Shown here in pieces: positions 52,184 to 60,153 of a stretch of 64,000 nt of DNA (within the stretch, counting starts at the first letter, position 1; every line of letters starts with the position of its first letter). The DNA is from Cohnella sp. SGD-V74. GTDB lineage: Bacteria > Bacillota > Bacilli > Paenibacillales > Paenibacillaceae. The notes below the pieces were generated by a model. That model was not told the DNA's origin. It searched no databases and saw only the letters and a program-made list of their open reading frames with translations. The position numbers and the translations under genes were made by a program. The stretch covers positions 186,001 to 250,000 of the forward strand of contig NZ_PVYW01000003.1 of assembly GCF_003001675.1 (NCBI RefSeq). The letters run 5' to 3'.

Positions 52184-53626
52184 TCAAGACAGTGCATACG
52201 AGACCGCCTGCTCAGCCGCCTTCCGTCCCTGCTCGATGCAGTCGGGGATGCCCACGCCCTCGTAGCCGGCGCCGCATAGCCATAAGCCCGGCTTCTCGAT
52301 TGCCAGCCTCGCCCGCAACTCCTTTAACCGGTCCCGGTGGCCGAGCGGGTATTGCGGCATCGAGCGATGGCAGCGGCTGATCTCGACGAACAGCGGCTCG
52401 GCGGTTATGCCCATCGTCGCTTGAAGATCCGCCCGGACGCCGGCGATCAGTTCCTCCTCCGACAGGTTCAACCATTCCTGGGCGTTCGCCCTGCCGACGT
52501 ACGTTCGAAGCAAAACTTTGCCTGGTGGCGCGGCGTGGGGCCACTTCGACGACGACCAGGTGCACGCCGTGATCAGCCTGCCTTCCCGTTGCGGAACGAC
52601 GAAGCCTGAGCCGTCCAGCGCGCCGGGGACGTCCGCCGCACGATAAGCCAGAGCGATGTTCGCCACGGAGGCGTACGCGATGCGGTTCAGCCACTGCGCT
52701 TCCGCAACGTCGGAGAGCAGCCGGGCCGTTTCCATCGCGGGCGTCGCCATAATCAGGCCGTCGGCCTGCAGCGCCGTACCGTCTTCGAGCTGCAGCCGGT
52801 AGCCGTCGGCTTCCTTCCCGATTGTCGCGATACCGGCTCCCTTCAGCTTCCGAACCATCGGCAGCGCCTGCTCCAGCCGTTCGACCAGCGTCGACAGGCC
52901 GCGATCGAACGTCAGGAACAGACTGTTCCTCGCGACTTTCGGCGTATCCGTCGCAGCCGCCGGCGCGCTCTTCTTGCCCGCCAGCATCCCGATCATAAGG
53001 CTGCGGTGCTCGCGCTCGATCTGGCGGAATTGCGGGAAGGTCGCCTGCAGGCTCAGCGACTGGGTGTCTCCGGCGTAGATGCCGGCCAGCAGCGGCTCCG
53101 TGATGTTGTCCAGCACCTCCTTGCCCAGCCGGCGCCGGATAAAGCCGCCCAAAGACTCGTCGCTCTCGTCCTTCCGGCGCGGCAGCAGCAAATCCATCGC
53201 GGCGCGAAGCTTGCCGAGCGGGGAGACGAGCCCCGTCTTGACGAAGGGAGTCAGCGCCGTAGGAATGCCGAGCACAAGCCCCAGCGGCATCTCGTGGAGC
53301 TTTCCCTTGTGCAGAATGTAGTTCTTTTTCGCTTGCGGGTCCGGATTGGTCGACGCCAGGCGCTCCTCCAGATGCAGCTCGCGAACGAGCTTCAGGACGG
53401 CCGGCTTGCGGGCCAGGAAGGAATCCGGCCCTTGCTCGATAATGAAGCCGTCGCGATACAGCGTCCGGATCTGCCCGCCGAGCCTTCCGCTTTTCTCCAC
53501 AAGAACGATATCGGCCGCAGCGCCCCGTTCCGCAAGATATTTAACGGCATAAAATGCCGCGCTCATTCCTGTAATTCCTCCGCCTGCGACGACGATCTTT
53601 AACCGCCTGCCGTCCATCCTCAGCAC
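52184..53626 (-). CDS. hemY: Protoporphyrinogen/coproporphyrinogen III oxidase (HemY/CgoX)
   Basis: 480 residues. FAD site VVAGGGITGMSAAFYAVK at the N-terminus, GGQIRTLYRDGFIIEQGPDSFL, and the C-terminal GYEGVGIPDCIEQGRKAAEQ that closes the FAD site. In Firmicutes this enzyme oxidises coproporphyrinogen III in the coproporphyrin-dependent heme pathway. No other heme genes adjoin it; the neighbour on the same strand is a BA_1875-type radical SAM protein, so the pair may act together on heme or anaerobic metabolism. Start GTG 53626 (behind GGAGAAGG) or ATG 53617. Confidence 0.92.
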   Translation of the reverse strand: MLRMDGRRLKIVVAGGGITGMSAAFYAVKYLAERGAAADIVLVEKSGRLGGQIRTLYRDGFIIEQGPDSFLARKPAVLKLVRELHLEERLASTNPDPQAKKNYILHKGKLHEMPLGLVLGIPTALTPFVKTGLVSPLGKLRAAMDLLLPRRKDESDESLGGFIRRRLGKEVLDNITEPLLAGIYAGDTQSLSLQATFPQFRQIEREHRSLMIGMLAGKKSAPAAATDTPKVARNSLFLTFDRGLSTLVERLEQALPMVRKLKGAGIATIGKEADGYRLQLEDGTALQADGLIMATPAMETARLLSDVAEAQWLNRIAYASVANIALAYRAADVPGALDGSGFVVPQREGRLITACTWSSSKWPHAAPPGKVLLRTYVGRANAQEWLNLSEEELIAGVRADLQATMGITAEPLFVEISRCHRSMPQYPLGHRDRLKELRARLAIEKPGLWLCGAGYEGVGIPDCIEQGRKAAEQAVSYALS

Positions 53627-53710
53627 CGCCCTTCTCCATCTGTCGCCGTCTCTTTGCCGCTGTACCGTTTAACCGGCTGTTTTTCGCCTTCTCTTCGCCG
53701 CGATCCCGCA

Positions 53711-54817
53711 TCAACCGACCGGGCTTCGCTCCCGCCATTTCTTCGGAATATACGCGCAATACGGATCACTCTCCAACTCGTCCCCGGTCACGGCGTAAGC
53801 TCTGGCCCGGGAACCGCCGCACAGCTCCTTGAATTCGCATGCTCCGCACTTCCCCTTGAGCAGCGATTTGTCGCGCAGCCGCTGCAGCAGCGGAGAATTG
53901 CGGTAGATGTCCGGCAGCGGCGTCTCCCGGACGTTCCCGCAGGAGATCGGCAGGAACCCGCTCGGGTACACGTCTCCGATATGGCTGATGAAGACGAAGC
54001 CGTCCCCGTCGTTGACCCCTTTGTGCGCGCGCCCGAGCAGGTCGGCCCTTTTCGCCCCGGCTTGTTCCTGCCCCGCCCCCGCCCGCATCTTCTCCTGCAT
54101 GAACACTCGGCGAAAATGCGGAGCCTCCGTCGCTTTCACACCGTATGGCATGCGCTGCTGAACGCGGAACAGCCACTTCATGACCTCTTCGTGCTGCTCC
54201 GGGGAGATCATGTCCTTCTCCATCCCGCGCCCGGTCGGAACGAGGAAGAAGACGCTCCACAGCACCGCGCCCATCTCCTTCACCTTCTCGGCCGTCGCTT
54301 CGAGATCGTGCAGATTGTACTGCGACACCGTCGTATTGATCTGGATCGGGATTTGCATTTCCTGCAAATATTCGATCCCTCTCATCGTCAGATCGTAGGA
54401 GCCCTTCGTCCCGCGAAAATGATCGTGGATTTCCGCCCGGGAGCCGTCCAGGCTGAACGCCCAGCGCGACAGTCCGACCTCCTTCGCCTTGCGGATCGCA
54501 TCACGCGTCACTCTCGGGGTGGCGCTCGGCGTCATCGATACGGGGAGCTTCTTCTCCTCGATCGCATATCGGGCCAGCTCGAACAGATCCGGGCGCATCA
54601 GCGGATCTCCTCCGGTGAACACGAACAACGGATTGTCCATCTCCGCGATGCTGTCGATCAGCTTCTTGCCCTCTTCCAACGTCAGCTGGCGGGGATCGGC
54701 GCGATACTGCGCTTCGGCCCGGCAATGCAGGCATTTCAGCGCGCAGGCCCGGGTCACTTCCCAGATGACGATAAACGGATTTACGTTGTAATCTCTCTCT
54801 CGAACGATCGACGACAT
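53711..54817 (-). CDS. Radical SAM/SPASM protein of the BA_1875 (TIGR04053) type
   Basis: 368 residues. CALKCLHCRA binds the SAM [4Fe-4S] cluster (about 25–34), GGDPLMRPD follows, and the C-terminal SPASM-type part has CGACEFKELCGGSRARAYA and SDPYC. The family is related to NirJ/AhbD/PqqE enzymes that act on porphyrins or peptides; members are commonly adjacent to hemY-like genes. Here hemY lies downstream on the same strand and nirK is divergent, with FNR-like sites between. Substrate is not established. No small peptide gene is evident beside it. Confidence 0.85.
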   Translation of the reverse strand: MSSIVRERDYNVNPFIVIWEVTRACALKCLHCRAEAQYRADPRQLTLEEGKKLIDSIAEMDNPLFVFTGGDPLMRPDLFELARYAIEEKKLPVSMTPSATPRVTRDAIRKAKEVGLSRWAFSLDGSRAEIHDHFRGTKGSYDLTMRGIEYLQEMQIPIQINTTVSQYNLHDLEATAEKVKEMGAVLWSVFFLVPTGRGMEKDMISPEQHEEVMKWLFRVQQRMPYGVKATEAPHFRRVFMQEKMRAGAGQEQAGAKRADLLGRAHKGVNDGDGFVFISHIGDVYPSGFLPISCGNVRETPLPDIYRNSPLLQRLRDKSLLKGKCGACEFKELCGGSRARAYAVTGDELESDPYCAYIPKKWRERSPVG

Positions 54818-54881
54818 GACGTCGCCTCCTTTCGGACTGCTTCTCGCTTTCCTTAGCCTAGAGGAGTTTGCTTCCGCCAGC

Positions 54882-54897
54882 TGTGAGGCTCATCACA
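54882..54897. promoter_or_regulatory. CRP/FNR-type box between radical SAM gene and nirK
   Basis: Perfect TGTGA-GGCTCA-TCACA, identical to the B. subtilis Fnr consensus. It lies 65 nt upstream of the divergent radical SAM start and about 230 nt upstream of nirK. Neither side has an obvious -10 at the class II distance. Confidence 0.65.
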
Positions 54898-54946
54898 TTC
54901 CCGCCTTCCTTTACAAGTTGTTACAGATTTGCGACAACCTCAAATA

Positions 54947-54962
54947 CGTGTTCCCTGTCACA
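54947..54962. promoter_or_regulatory. Weak CRP/FNR-type half box upstream of nirK
   Basis: CGTGT-TCCCTG-TCACA, with a perfect right half and a 3/5 left half. A TACGTT lies at 54984–54989, the class II spacing for a nirK promoter. Low support on its own. Confidence 0.3.
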
Positions 54963-55093
54963 TTTGCACGCTTGTCTTTCTTGTACGTTTAAGGTAAGCG
55001 GAGATCACAACACCCCCTGGCCAGGAGGAGCAAACCACGTTTCTGCCGCCGCTGTCGCTGTCGATGGAATCGACTTTTTTTTCAACACTGCAT

Positions 55094-55109
55094 TGTGAAT
55101 TAAATCACA
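55094..55109. promoter_or_regulatory. CRP/FNR-type box immediately before nirK
   Basis: Perfect TGTGA-ATTAAA-TCACA ending 18 nt before the nirK ATG, next to the AAAGG ribosome site. At this position a bound regulator would block transcription or translation rather than activate it, unless the true start of transcription is upstream. Confidence 0.6.
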
Positions 55110-55127
55110 TTGAAAGGAATGATTCGC

Positions 55128-56147
55128 ATGCGCAAACCTTGGATCACCTTAGTCGCGCTCGCCGTTGCCGCCCTGCTGATCCTGCCCGCCTGCCAGCGGC
55201 AGGACGCTTCCTCCAAGACGGTTCATGAAAACGCTGCAGCGAAAACGGCGGTTGCCCCCGTCGCCTCCGCTGCGGCGAATCGGATCAATCAGCCTCCGGT
55301 AGAGCCGATCGTCAAGAGAAACGGCAGCGTCGTGGAGATCGAGATGACGTCGCAGGTGACGGACATCGAGATCTCCAAAGGCGTCGTCTACAACGCCTGG
55401 ACGTTTAACGGAACGGCGCCCGGTCCGGTCCTTCGGGTCAAAGAAGGAGATACGCTCAAATTCACCCTGAGAAATCTCGACCCTGACATTCCGCATTCGA
55501 TGGACTTCCATGCCGTTCACGCGGCGCCGAGCAAGAAATTCATCAACGTCCTGCCCGACGAGCAAGGCACGTTCGAATACCCGGCCAACTCCCCCGGCGT
55601 ATTCATGTACCACTGCGGCACCGCCCCCGTGCTTCAGCATATCGCCAACGGCATGTACGGCGTCATCATCGTCGAACCGGAAAACGGCTATCCGTCGGAT
55701 GCGGAGATCGACCGGTCGTATACGATCGTGCAGAGCGAATGGTACGCTGAGAACGACATGGAAGCGATGCTGAACGCCGAACCTGAATACGTCGTGTTTA
55801 ACGGCAACGACTACGGCTTGAAGGAAAAGCCGCTGCTGGCGAAGGTCGGAGATACGGTCCGGCTGTACGTCAACAACGTCGGCCCGAACGAAGTGTCGTC
55901 CTTCCACGTCGTCGGCACCATTCTGGATCGAGTGTACGTGGACGGCCACCCGGACAACTTGATGCATGGGCTGCAGACGATCATGCTTCCGGCCAGCGGC
56001 GGAGCGGTCGTCGAGTTCACCGTCACGGAAGAAGGCGATTACCCGATCGTCACCCACCAGTTCAACCACGCTTCCAAAGGCGCCGTCGCCATTCTTCGAG
56101 TCACCGCGGACGGCACGGACGACGGATCGGCGGCTATGGGCCACTAA
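55128..56147 (+). CDS. nirK: Copper-containing nitrite reductase (NirK type), lipoprotein
   Basis: About 339 residues. Reduces nitrite to nitric oxide outside the membrane. A signal peptide ends in the lipobox LILPAC (Cys near 22). Type 1 copper ligands fit His/Cys/His/Met of HSMDFHAVH, FMYHCGTAPVLQH and IANGMYG; type 2 ligands fit the His residues of that first motif, SSFHVVGT and VTHQFNHAS. Two cupredoxin domains, normal family size. I chose ATG 55128 for spacing to AAAGG (55113–55117); ATG 55119 and TTG 55110 are upstream. A strong terminator follows. The gene anchors the denitrification island. Confidence 0.93.
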   Translation: MRKPWITLVALAVAALLILPACQRQDASSKTVHENAAAKTAVAPVASAAANRINQPPVEPIVKRNGSVVEIEMTSQVTDIEISKGVVYNAWTFNGTAPGPVLRVKEGDTLKFTLRNLDPDIPHSMDFHAVHAAPSKKFINVLPDEQGTFEYPANSPGVFMYHCGTAPVLQHIANGMYGVIIVEPENGYPSDAEIDRSYTIVQSEWYAENDMEAMLNAEPEYVVFNGNDYGLKEKPLLAKVGDTVRLYVNNVGPNEVSSFHVVGTILDRVYVDGHPDNLMHGLQTIMLPASGGAVVEFTVTEEGDYPIVTHQFNHASKGAVAILRVTADGTDDGSAAMGH

Positions 56148-56180
56148 ACTCGCCGCGAACGCATAGAACGAACGATGAAC

Positions 56181-56211
56181 AGAAACGGGGGAACGGATCT
56201 CCCCCGTTTCT
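56181..56211. terminator. Bidirectional terminator between nirK and V4R gene
   Basis: Perfect 12-bp stem AGAAACGGGGGA (56181–56192) and TCCCCCGTTTCT (56200–56211), 7-nt loop, then GGTCGTTT. It separates nirK from the convergent V4R gene. Confidence 0.85.
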
Positions 56212-56275
56212 GGTCGTTTATCCGAGTCTCCCGGTCTTTCCGACCGCTTCCTTCCGCCCGCTCCGCCGCGCGCCT

Positions 56276-56725
56276 TCAGTTAAACCTGATCTCGTACTCG
56301 CAGCAGTCGTCCCCGTTCACGTTGCACTTGATTTCCTTGACCGTAACCCGCTGTCCCGATATCCGCGTCAGCGCCCCTTCCATGATCGCGCCTTCCAGAT
56401 CGCACACGAGCTTCTCCTCCAGCACCGGCAGACCTTTGCAGAAGCAATCCTCCACCGCCACCCGCACGATGCGATCGTCGCGATGGACAATGCTCGGAAT
56501 GCCGATCTTTAACTTCCGGAACAAGGCCAACAGCTCTTCGAGAGAACGGACGGGGAGACTCTCTCCGATCTTCCTGCCAATCGTCAGCGTCGTGCCTCGT
56601 CCGCCCATCGGCAACCCCTGATACATGCCGATCAAACGAATCGTCCGGAACAGCTCCAGAGGAACCTGGTCCCCCAATTCCGCCCTGTCGATCTGCTGCA
56701 TATCCTCATACGAAAATCCCTGCAT
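56276..56725 (-). CDS. V4R (4-vinyl reductase) domain protein
   Basis: 149 residues. The second half matches the V4R domain: VEDCFCKGLPVLEEKLVCDLEGAIMEG split by a helix, then VKEIKCNVNGDDCCEYEIRF with conserved Cys residues. V4R domains bind small hydrophobic or tetrapyrrole ligands and serve as sensors. Here it is divergent from a YlbF gene, with an FNR-like box centred between. ATG 56725 lies behind GGGAGG; an open frame extends to 56782. Confidence 0.75.
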   Translation of the reverse strand: MQGFSYEDMQQIDRAELGDQVPLELFRTIRLIGMYQGLPMGGRGTTLTIGRKIGESLPVRSLEELLALFRKLKIGIPSIVHRDDRIVRVAVEDCFCKGLPVLEEKLVCDLEGAIMEGALTRISGQRVTVKEIKCNVNGDDCCEYEIRFN

Positions 56726-56807
56726 CCGCCTGCGCCTCCCTTGGTTGCTCCCGCCTTCTCTTGGGGCTGTGATCAATGTCATCCTATCACACCGCCATTG
56801 TCCAAGG

Positions 56808-56823
56808 TGTGAGGGTCGTCACA
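56808..56823. promoter_or_regulatory. CRP/FNR-type box between V4R and YlbF genes
   Basis: Perfect TGTGA-GGGTCG-TCACA. On the plus strand TAAAGT (56845–56850) and on the minus strand TAGGAT (56781–56786) lie about 32 nt from the centre of the box, the distance expected for -10 elements of class II FNR promoters. One box may therefore drive both genes. Confidence 0.7.
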
Positions 56824-56882
56824 GTCGCCCGGCTTCATTTGGATTAAAGTGAGAGAGAGCAAGACGACAAGGAGGCAGACAT

Positions 56883-57308
56883 ATGGTTATCAAGCTGGAC
56901 GGCGATCCGATCATGGAGAAAATGAAGGAGCTCTGCGAGACGTTGCTCGGGCAAGAAGGCTACAAGGAATTGCGCGATTCGATCGACCATTTCGCTTCGG
57001 ACGAATCGTCGCTGCAGCAGTATGAGCGCTTTATGGAGAAGCATCAGCATCTGCGGCACAAGGAGGACGCGGATATCGAGCTGACATCCGAGGAGATCGC
57101 CGATTACGAGCAGGAAGAGCGGGCGCTGTACGACAATTCCGTCATTCGCAAGTTTCTGTACGCCCAGCGCGAGTTCGGTCAGCTTCACGATAAGATCAGC
57201 CAATATTTCACAAAAACGGTCGAGCTCGACCGCCTCCCGGAGCCGGGAGACCTCAAGAAAGGCGACTGCGGCTGCGGCGGCAGCTGCGGAAGCGGCCACA
57301 GCCACTAG
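56883..57308 (+). CDS. YlbF family protein with Cys/His-rich C-terminal tail
   Basis: 141 residues. Helical Com_YlbF domain over about 10–120, acidic, predicted coiled coil. The last about 15 residues are GDCGCGGSCGSGHSH, a probable metal or cluster binding tail not seen in B. subtilis YlbF or YmcA. Those form the Y-complex that binds Fe-S clusters and affects RNase Y. ATG 56883 has AAGGAGG at good spacing. The FNR-like box upstream suggests anaerobic control. Confidence 0.8.
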   Translation: MVIKLDGDPIMEKMKELCETLLGQEGYKELRDSIDHFASDESSLQQYERFMEKHQHLRHKEDADIELTSEEIADYEQEERALYDNSVIRKFLYAQREFGQLHDKISQYFTKTVELDRLPEPGDLKKGDCGCGGSCGSGHSH

Positions 57309-57370
57309 TAGAGCGCCCCCGAAGTAACGTAACCAAGATGTTGAAGAATCTGGGCTGACTCAGTCTTACT

Positions 57371-57835
57371 GAGTCGGGTTGGAGCATCGAATGGGACGTC
57401 AGAGTCGCTGCAACCGTGTTGAGTCGGGTTGGAGTAACGAATGGGACGTCAGAGTAGCTGCAACGGTGCTGTGTCGGGTTGGAGCTGCGAAAGGGGCGTC
57501 AGAGTAGCTGCAACCGCGCTGTGTCGGGTTGGAGCAGCGAAAGGACCGGTAGAGTCGCTGCAACCGCGCTGTGTCGGGTTGGAGCTGCGAAAGGGCCGGT
57601 AGAGTAGCTGCAACCGCGCTGTGTCGGGTTGGAGCATCGAATGAGCTGGTAAAGTAGCTGCAACCGCGCTGTGTCGGGTTGGAGTAACGAATGGGACGTC
57701 AGAGTAGCTGCAACCGCGCTGTGTCGGGTTGGAGCATCGAATGGGGCGTCAGAGTAGCTGCAGCCGCGCTGTGTCGGGTTGGAGCAGCGAATGGGGCGTC
57801 AGAGTAGCTGCAGCCACGCTGTGTCGGGTTGGAGA
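57371..57835. repeat. 50-bp tandem repeat array (9.3 units) bounded by inverted repeats
   Basis: Nine contiguous 50-bp units start at 57371 and every 50 bp to 57771, then a partial unit. Consensus begins GTGTCGGGTTGGAGCAKCGA and ends AGAGTAGCTGCAACCGCGCT. Each unit can fold: GGTTGGAGC pairs with GCTGCAACC with one mismatch. The array lies between CTAGTAGAGC (57305–57314) and its exact reverse complement GCTCTACTAG (57883–57892). No gene is seen from 57309 to 58050. Confidence 0.9.
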
Positions 57836-57953
57836 GTAAGATTGCATCGGCTTCGAGCGCAATCGCATTTTACTTCTGGAATGCTCTACTAGGGCGTGTC
57901 TAGCGAACGGACCCGGCTTCCGCCGCCCGCCCCCTATCGCATACGCAAGCCAG

Positions 57954-57996
57954 AAGGGCATGAATCTCTCCCGCAGCGGAGCGCATTCATGCCCTT
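57954..57996. terminator. Stem-loop after the hemerythrin gene
   Basis: Perfect 12-bp stem AAGGGCATGAAT (57954–57965) and ATTCATGCCCTT (57985–57996) around a 19-nt loop. T-runs are weak on both sides, so it may terminate poorly or protect the 3' end. Three 12-bp GTCTTGCCGAA repeats lie just beyond (about 58003–58035). Confidence 0.5.
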
Positions 57997-58050
57997 CCTT
58001 ATGTCTTGCCGAAGTCTTGCCGAAGTCTTGCCAATGTCCTGCAGCCCCTG

Positions 58051-58563
58051 CTACCCCTGCCTGCCCAGAGCGCGCGGAAACAGAACTTCGTCTTCGAGCG
58101 CGGCATGGAGGGCCAGATCCGTTTCCAGCTCCTGCAGCTTCTCGTAAGCCAGCTTATACGTCGGGCATGCCCACTCCGGCAGTTCGTAATCGTTCGTCAC
58201 CGTCCGAAGCCGCGCCAGCGTCTCCTCGCAGGACTGATGATCGCTCTCCAGCGCGCGGATCATTCTCTCCGCTTGCCGCAGGCTCTCATAGGAAGGCTCC
58301 CGCTCCAGCTTGCCGATCAGCGGAAACATATCCTTCTCCTCCCGCGTCAGATGCAGCTCGAGCTCCCTGCGCACGTCGGAGACCAGCTTGCGCACTTCGC
58401 CCAGCTCCGGCTGATAGCTTCCATGGACGCTCTCGATCGTCCGCGCGTATTGGTCGATTTCGGGCAGCGCCTTGTACAAATACGCATGATGGACGTTCAC
58501 GATATAATCGATCAGATCGCCCAAGCTTGCCTTTTCCCATCGTTGACTCGTTTTTTCGTTCAC
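58051..58563 (-). CDS. Hemerythrin-domain protein, RIC/ScdA-like without N-terminal domain
   Basis: 170 residues. Four-helix hemerythrin fold with His and Glu ligands in YIVNVHHAYL, LELHLTREEKDMFPLI, ALESDHQSCEETL and ALHAALEDEVLFPRAL. This matches the di-iron repair domain of RIC/ScdA/YtfE proteins, which repair Fe-S centres damaged by NO; the usual short N-terminal DUF542 is missing. GTG 58563 is preferred because GGAGGTGA lies just upstream. It is the last gene of the maturase–peptide–hemerythrin set and would be useful where NirK makes NO. Confidence 0.85.
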   Translation of the reverse strand: MNEKTSQRWEKASLGDLIDYIVNVHHAYLYKALPEIDQYARTIESVHGSYQPELGEVRKLVSDVRRELELHLTREEKDMFPLIGKLEREPSYESLRQAERMIRALESDHQSCEETLARLRTVTNDYELPEWACPTYKLAYEKLQELETDLALHAALEDEVLFPRALGRQG

Positions 58564-58584
58564 CGCAATCACCTCCGCAACCCG

Positions 58585-58671
58585 TTAATTCAAGTTACCC
58601 GGGACCGATTTCATCACTTTGCCTGTCTGCAGCGCTTGCATCGTGGTAACGGGCGGTCTGATGAGCTTCAT
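58585..58671 (-). CDS. 28-aa peptide next to a radical SAM maturase, candidate RiPP precursor
   Basis: Encodes a 28-residue peptide that begins MKLIRPPVTTMQALQTGK and ends SVPGNLN. ATG 58671 has a strong AAGGAGGGG site and lies 17 nt after the stop of the radical SAM/SPASM gene; the hemerythrin gene starts 21 nt downstream. The peptide has no Cys, Trp, Tyr or Phe, so thioether bridges to Cys and aromatic crosslinks are excluded. Thr9-Thr10, Gln, Lys, Met and Asn are the possible sites. Spacing, ribosome site and placement argue for a real gene; that it is modified is inference. Confidence 0.65.
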   Translation of the reverse strand: MKLIRPPVTTMQALQTGKVMKSVPGNLN

Positions 58672-58688
58672 CCGCGTCCCCTCCTTCT

Positions 58689-60041
58689 TTATTCGACATG
58701 ATCGTTCCATAGCAGCCCCAGCGCCCGCTTCAGCTTCCTCTTCTCGTGCGGACAAGGCCGCTTGCCCGTTCTCATCCGGTACAGCGGGCAATGGTTGCCC
58801 TGGCATGCGGGACGGTAAAAGCACGCTCGGCATACCGCGTCCTGCTCTTCGCCCGAATCCGTCCATAACGCGATTTTGTCGCGATCCAGCCGCATCGTTC
58901 CGTCCCGCTCCAGCTGGCCGACCCGGTTCGCTTCGTCGTCCAGCGCCACGGAACATTTGTACAGGCTGCCGTCCGCTCCGACGACCATGGCGTTCGGCTT
59001 GGCCGCGTAGCAGACCGATCCTGCCGGCATGAGCGCGTCCGCAACCGCTCCGCTGATCGGCAGACCGGCCTGGCGGCCGTATTCGGCGAGCTCCCATAGA
59101 TAGCGGTCGGACGCCGTCCTGTCGCAGACGGGCAGTTGGGCGTCCCGAGGGCCGCCCCACCGCCCGACAGGCCGAACCAGCAATCCGAAGCGACGATCCC
59201 CGCCCAGCAGATCGGACAATTCATTCAGCCACGCCTTCAACCCCGCAACGTTATCCTCGTCGAAGTTGACGCGAAGATCGACCGTATACTCTGCGTCCAA
59301 GGATCGCAGCTCTCTCAAATTGTCCATAATCGTCCGATAAGTCCCGCCGCCGCCGCGAAGCTTCCTTCTGCGGTCGTGAACGCCGGCTTCGCCGTCGACG
59401 GTGATCATGTATCGGCGAACTTGGCGTTCGATCAACGCGGCAAGCTTCTCCTTGGTCAGTCCGTATCCGTTGGTGGACATATCCGCCGAATACCGGGCGC
59501 CGCCTCGCCTGCAGCTGTCCATGAAGCTGTCGGACAATTCCACAATCGTATCGAACGCAAGCAGAGGCTCTCCCCCGAACCAGCTGACCAACAGATGGCT
59601 GACGCGCTCCGCCGCTTTCCGAACGTATGCCTTAAGCCCTTCGATGACGTCCCTTGTCATCGCACCGCGCTTAAACGTCTGATAGCAATACGCGCAGCGG
59701 AAGTTGCACGCCTCCGTCGGCATCAGGACAAGGTGCATCGTCCCCGCCGTCTTAAGCGCCTCGTGAAATTGCGAGGCCAGCCGCAGCTCGTCCGCGTCGG
59801 CCGGAACGAGAAAACCCGCGGCCAGCAATTCCCCGGCCAGCCCCTCCGCATCCTCCGGCGTCTCGATTACTCCGCTTAGCAAGCGGGCAACCTGGCCTTG
59901 CTCCTCGGAAGAGACGGCTGCCAGCGCTCCGGTATAGGAGTTGTACAGCATTCCCCCACCGCCTCGATCGCCTTCGACGCTTACGAATCGGGTATACCGC
60001 GAAGCTATCCAATGCCGCCGCTCGCCAACGCGGACCGTCAT
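58689..60041 (-). CDS. Radical SAM/SPASM peptide maturase
   Basis: 450 residues. The N-terminal about 95 residues carry RYTRF…GMLYNSYTGALAAV, the recognition-type region seen in many peptide maturases. The radical SAM core has EACNFRCAYCYQTF (CxxxCxxC near 112–119) and SWFGGEPLL. The SPASM part has auxiliary-cluster cysteines in SVCYAA, LYKCSV, VCRACFYRPACQGNHC and KRPC. A 28-aa peptide gene follows at 17 nt. An upstream FNR-like box and a TACATT at the right spacing suggest anaerobic expression, which suits an oxygen-sensitive enzyme. The start ATG 60041 has only a weak ribosome site. Confidence 0.9.
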   Translation of the reverse strand: MTVRVGERRHWIASRYTRFVSVEGDRGGGGMLYNSYTGALAAVSSEEQGQVARLLSGVIETPEDAEGLAGELLAAGFLVPADADELRLASQFHEALKTAGTMHLVLMPTEACNFRCAYCYQTFKRGAMTRDVIEGLKAYVRKAAERVSHLLVSWFGGEPLLAFDTIVELSDSFMDSCRRGGARYSADMSTNGYGLTKEKLAALIERQVRRYMITVDGEAGVHDRRRKLRGGGGTYRTIMDNLRELRSLDAEYTVDLRVNFDEDNVAGLKAWLNELSDLLGGDRRFGLLVRPVGRWGGPRDAQLPVCDRTASDRYLWELAEYGRQAGLPISGAVADALMPAGSVCYAAKPNAMVVGADGSLYKCSVALDDEANRVGQLERDGTMRLDRDKIALWTDSGEEQDAVCRACFYRPACQGNHCPLYRMRTGKRPCPHEKRKLKRALGLLWNDHVE

Positions 60042-60153
60042 GCGGGGCTTGCCGCTTCCGCCAGCCCGCTCCGCTTCCTGCTCGACAAAGCCACCCCTCC
60101 CTTCCTTCGCGATGTACTCGGTCGCTAATGTACCATATCCGAAGACCGCCCGA

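Noticed and set aside
57371..57835. CRISPR array
   Set aside because: Units are contiguous 50-mers with no unique spacers; the variable part differs by few bases and there are no cas genes.
58585..59160. 191-codon frame that ends in the 28-aa peptide
   Set aside because: Its upstream part is an out-of-frame shadow of the maturase gene; the ribosome site supports only the last 28 codons.
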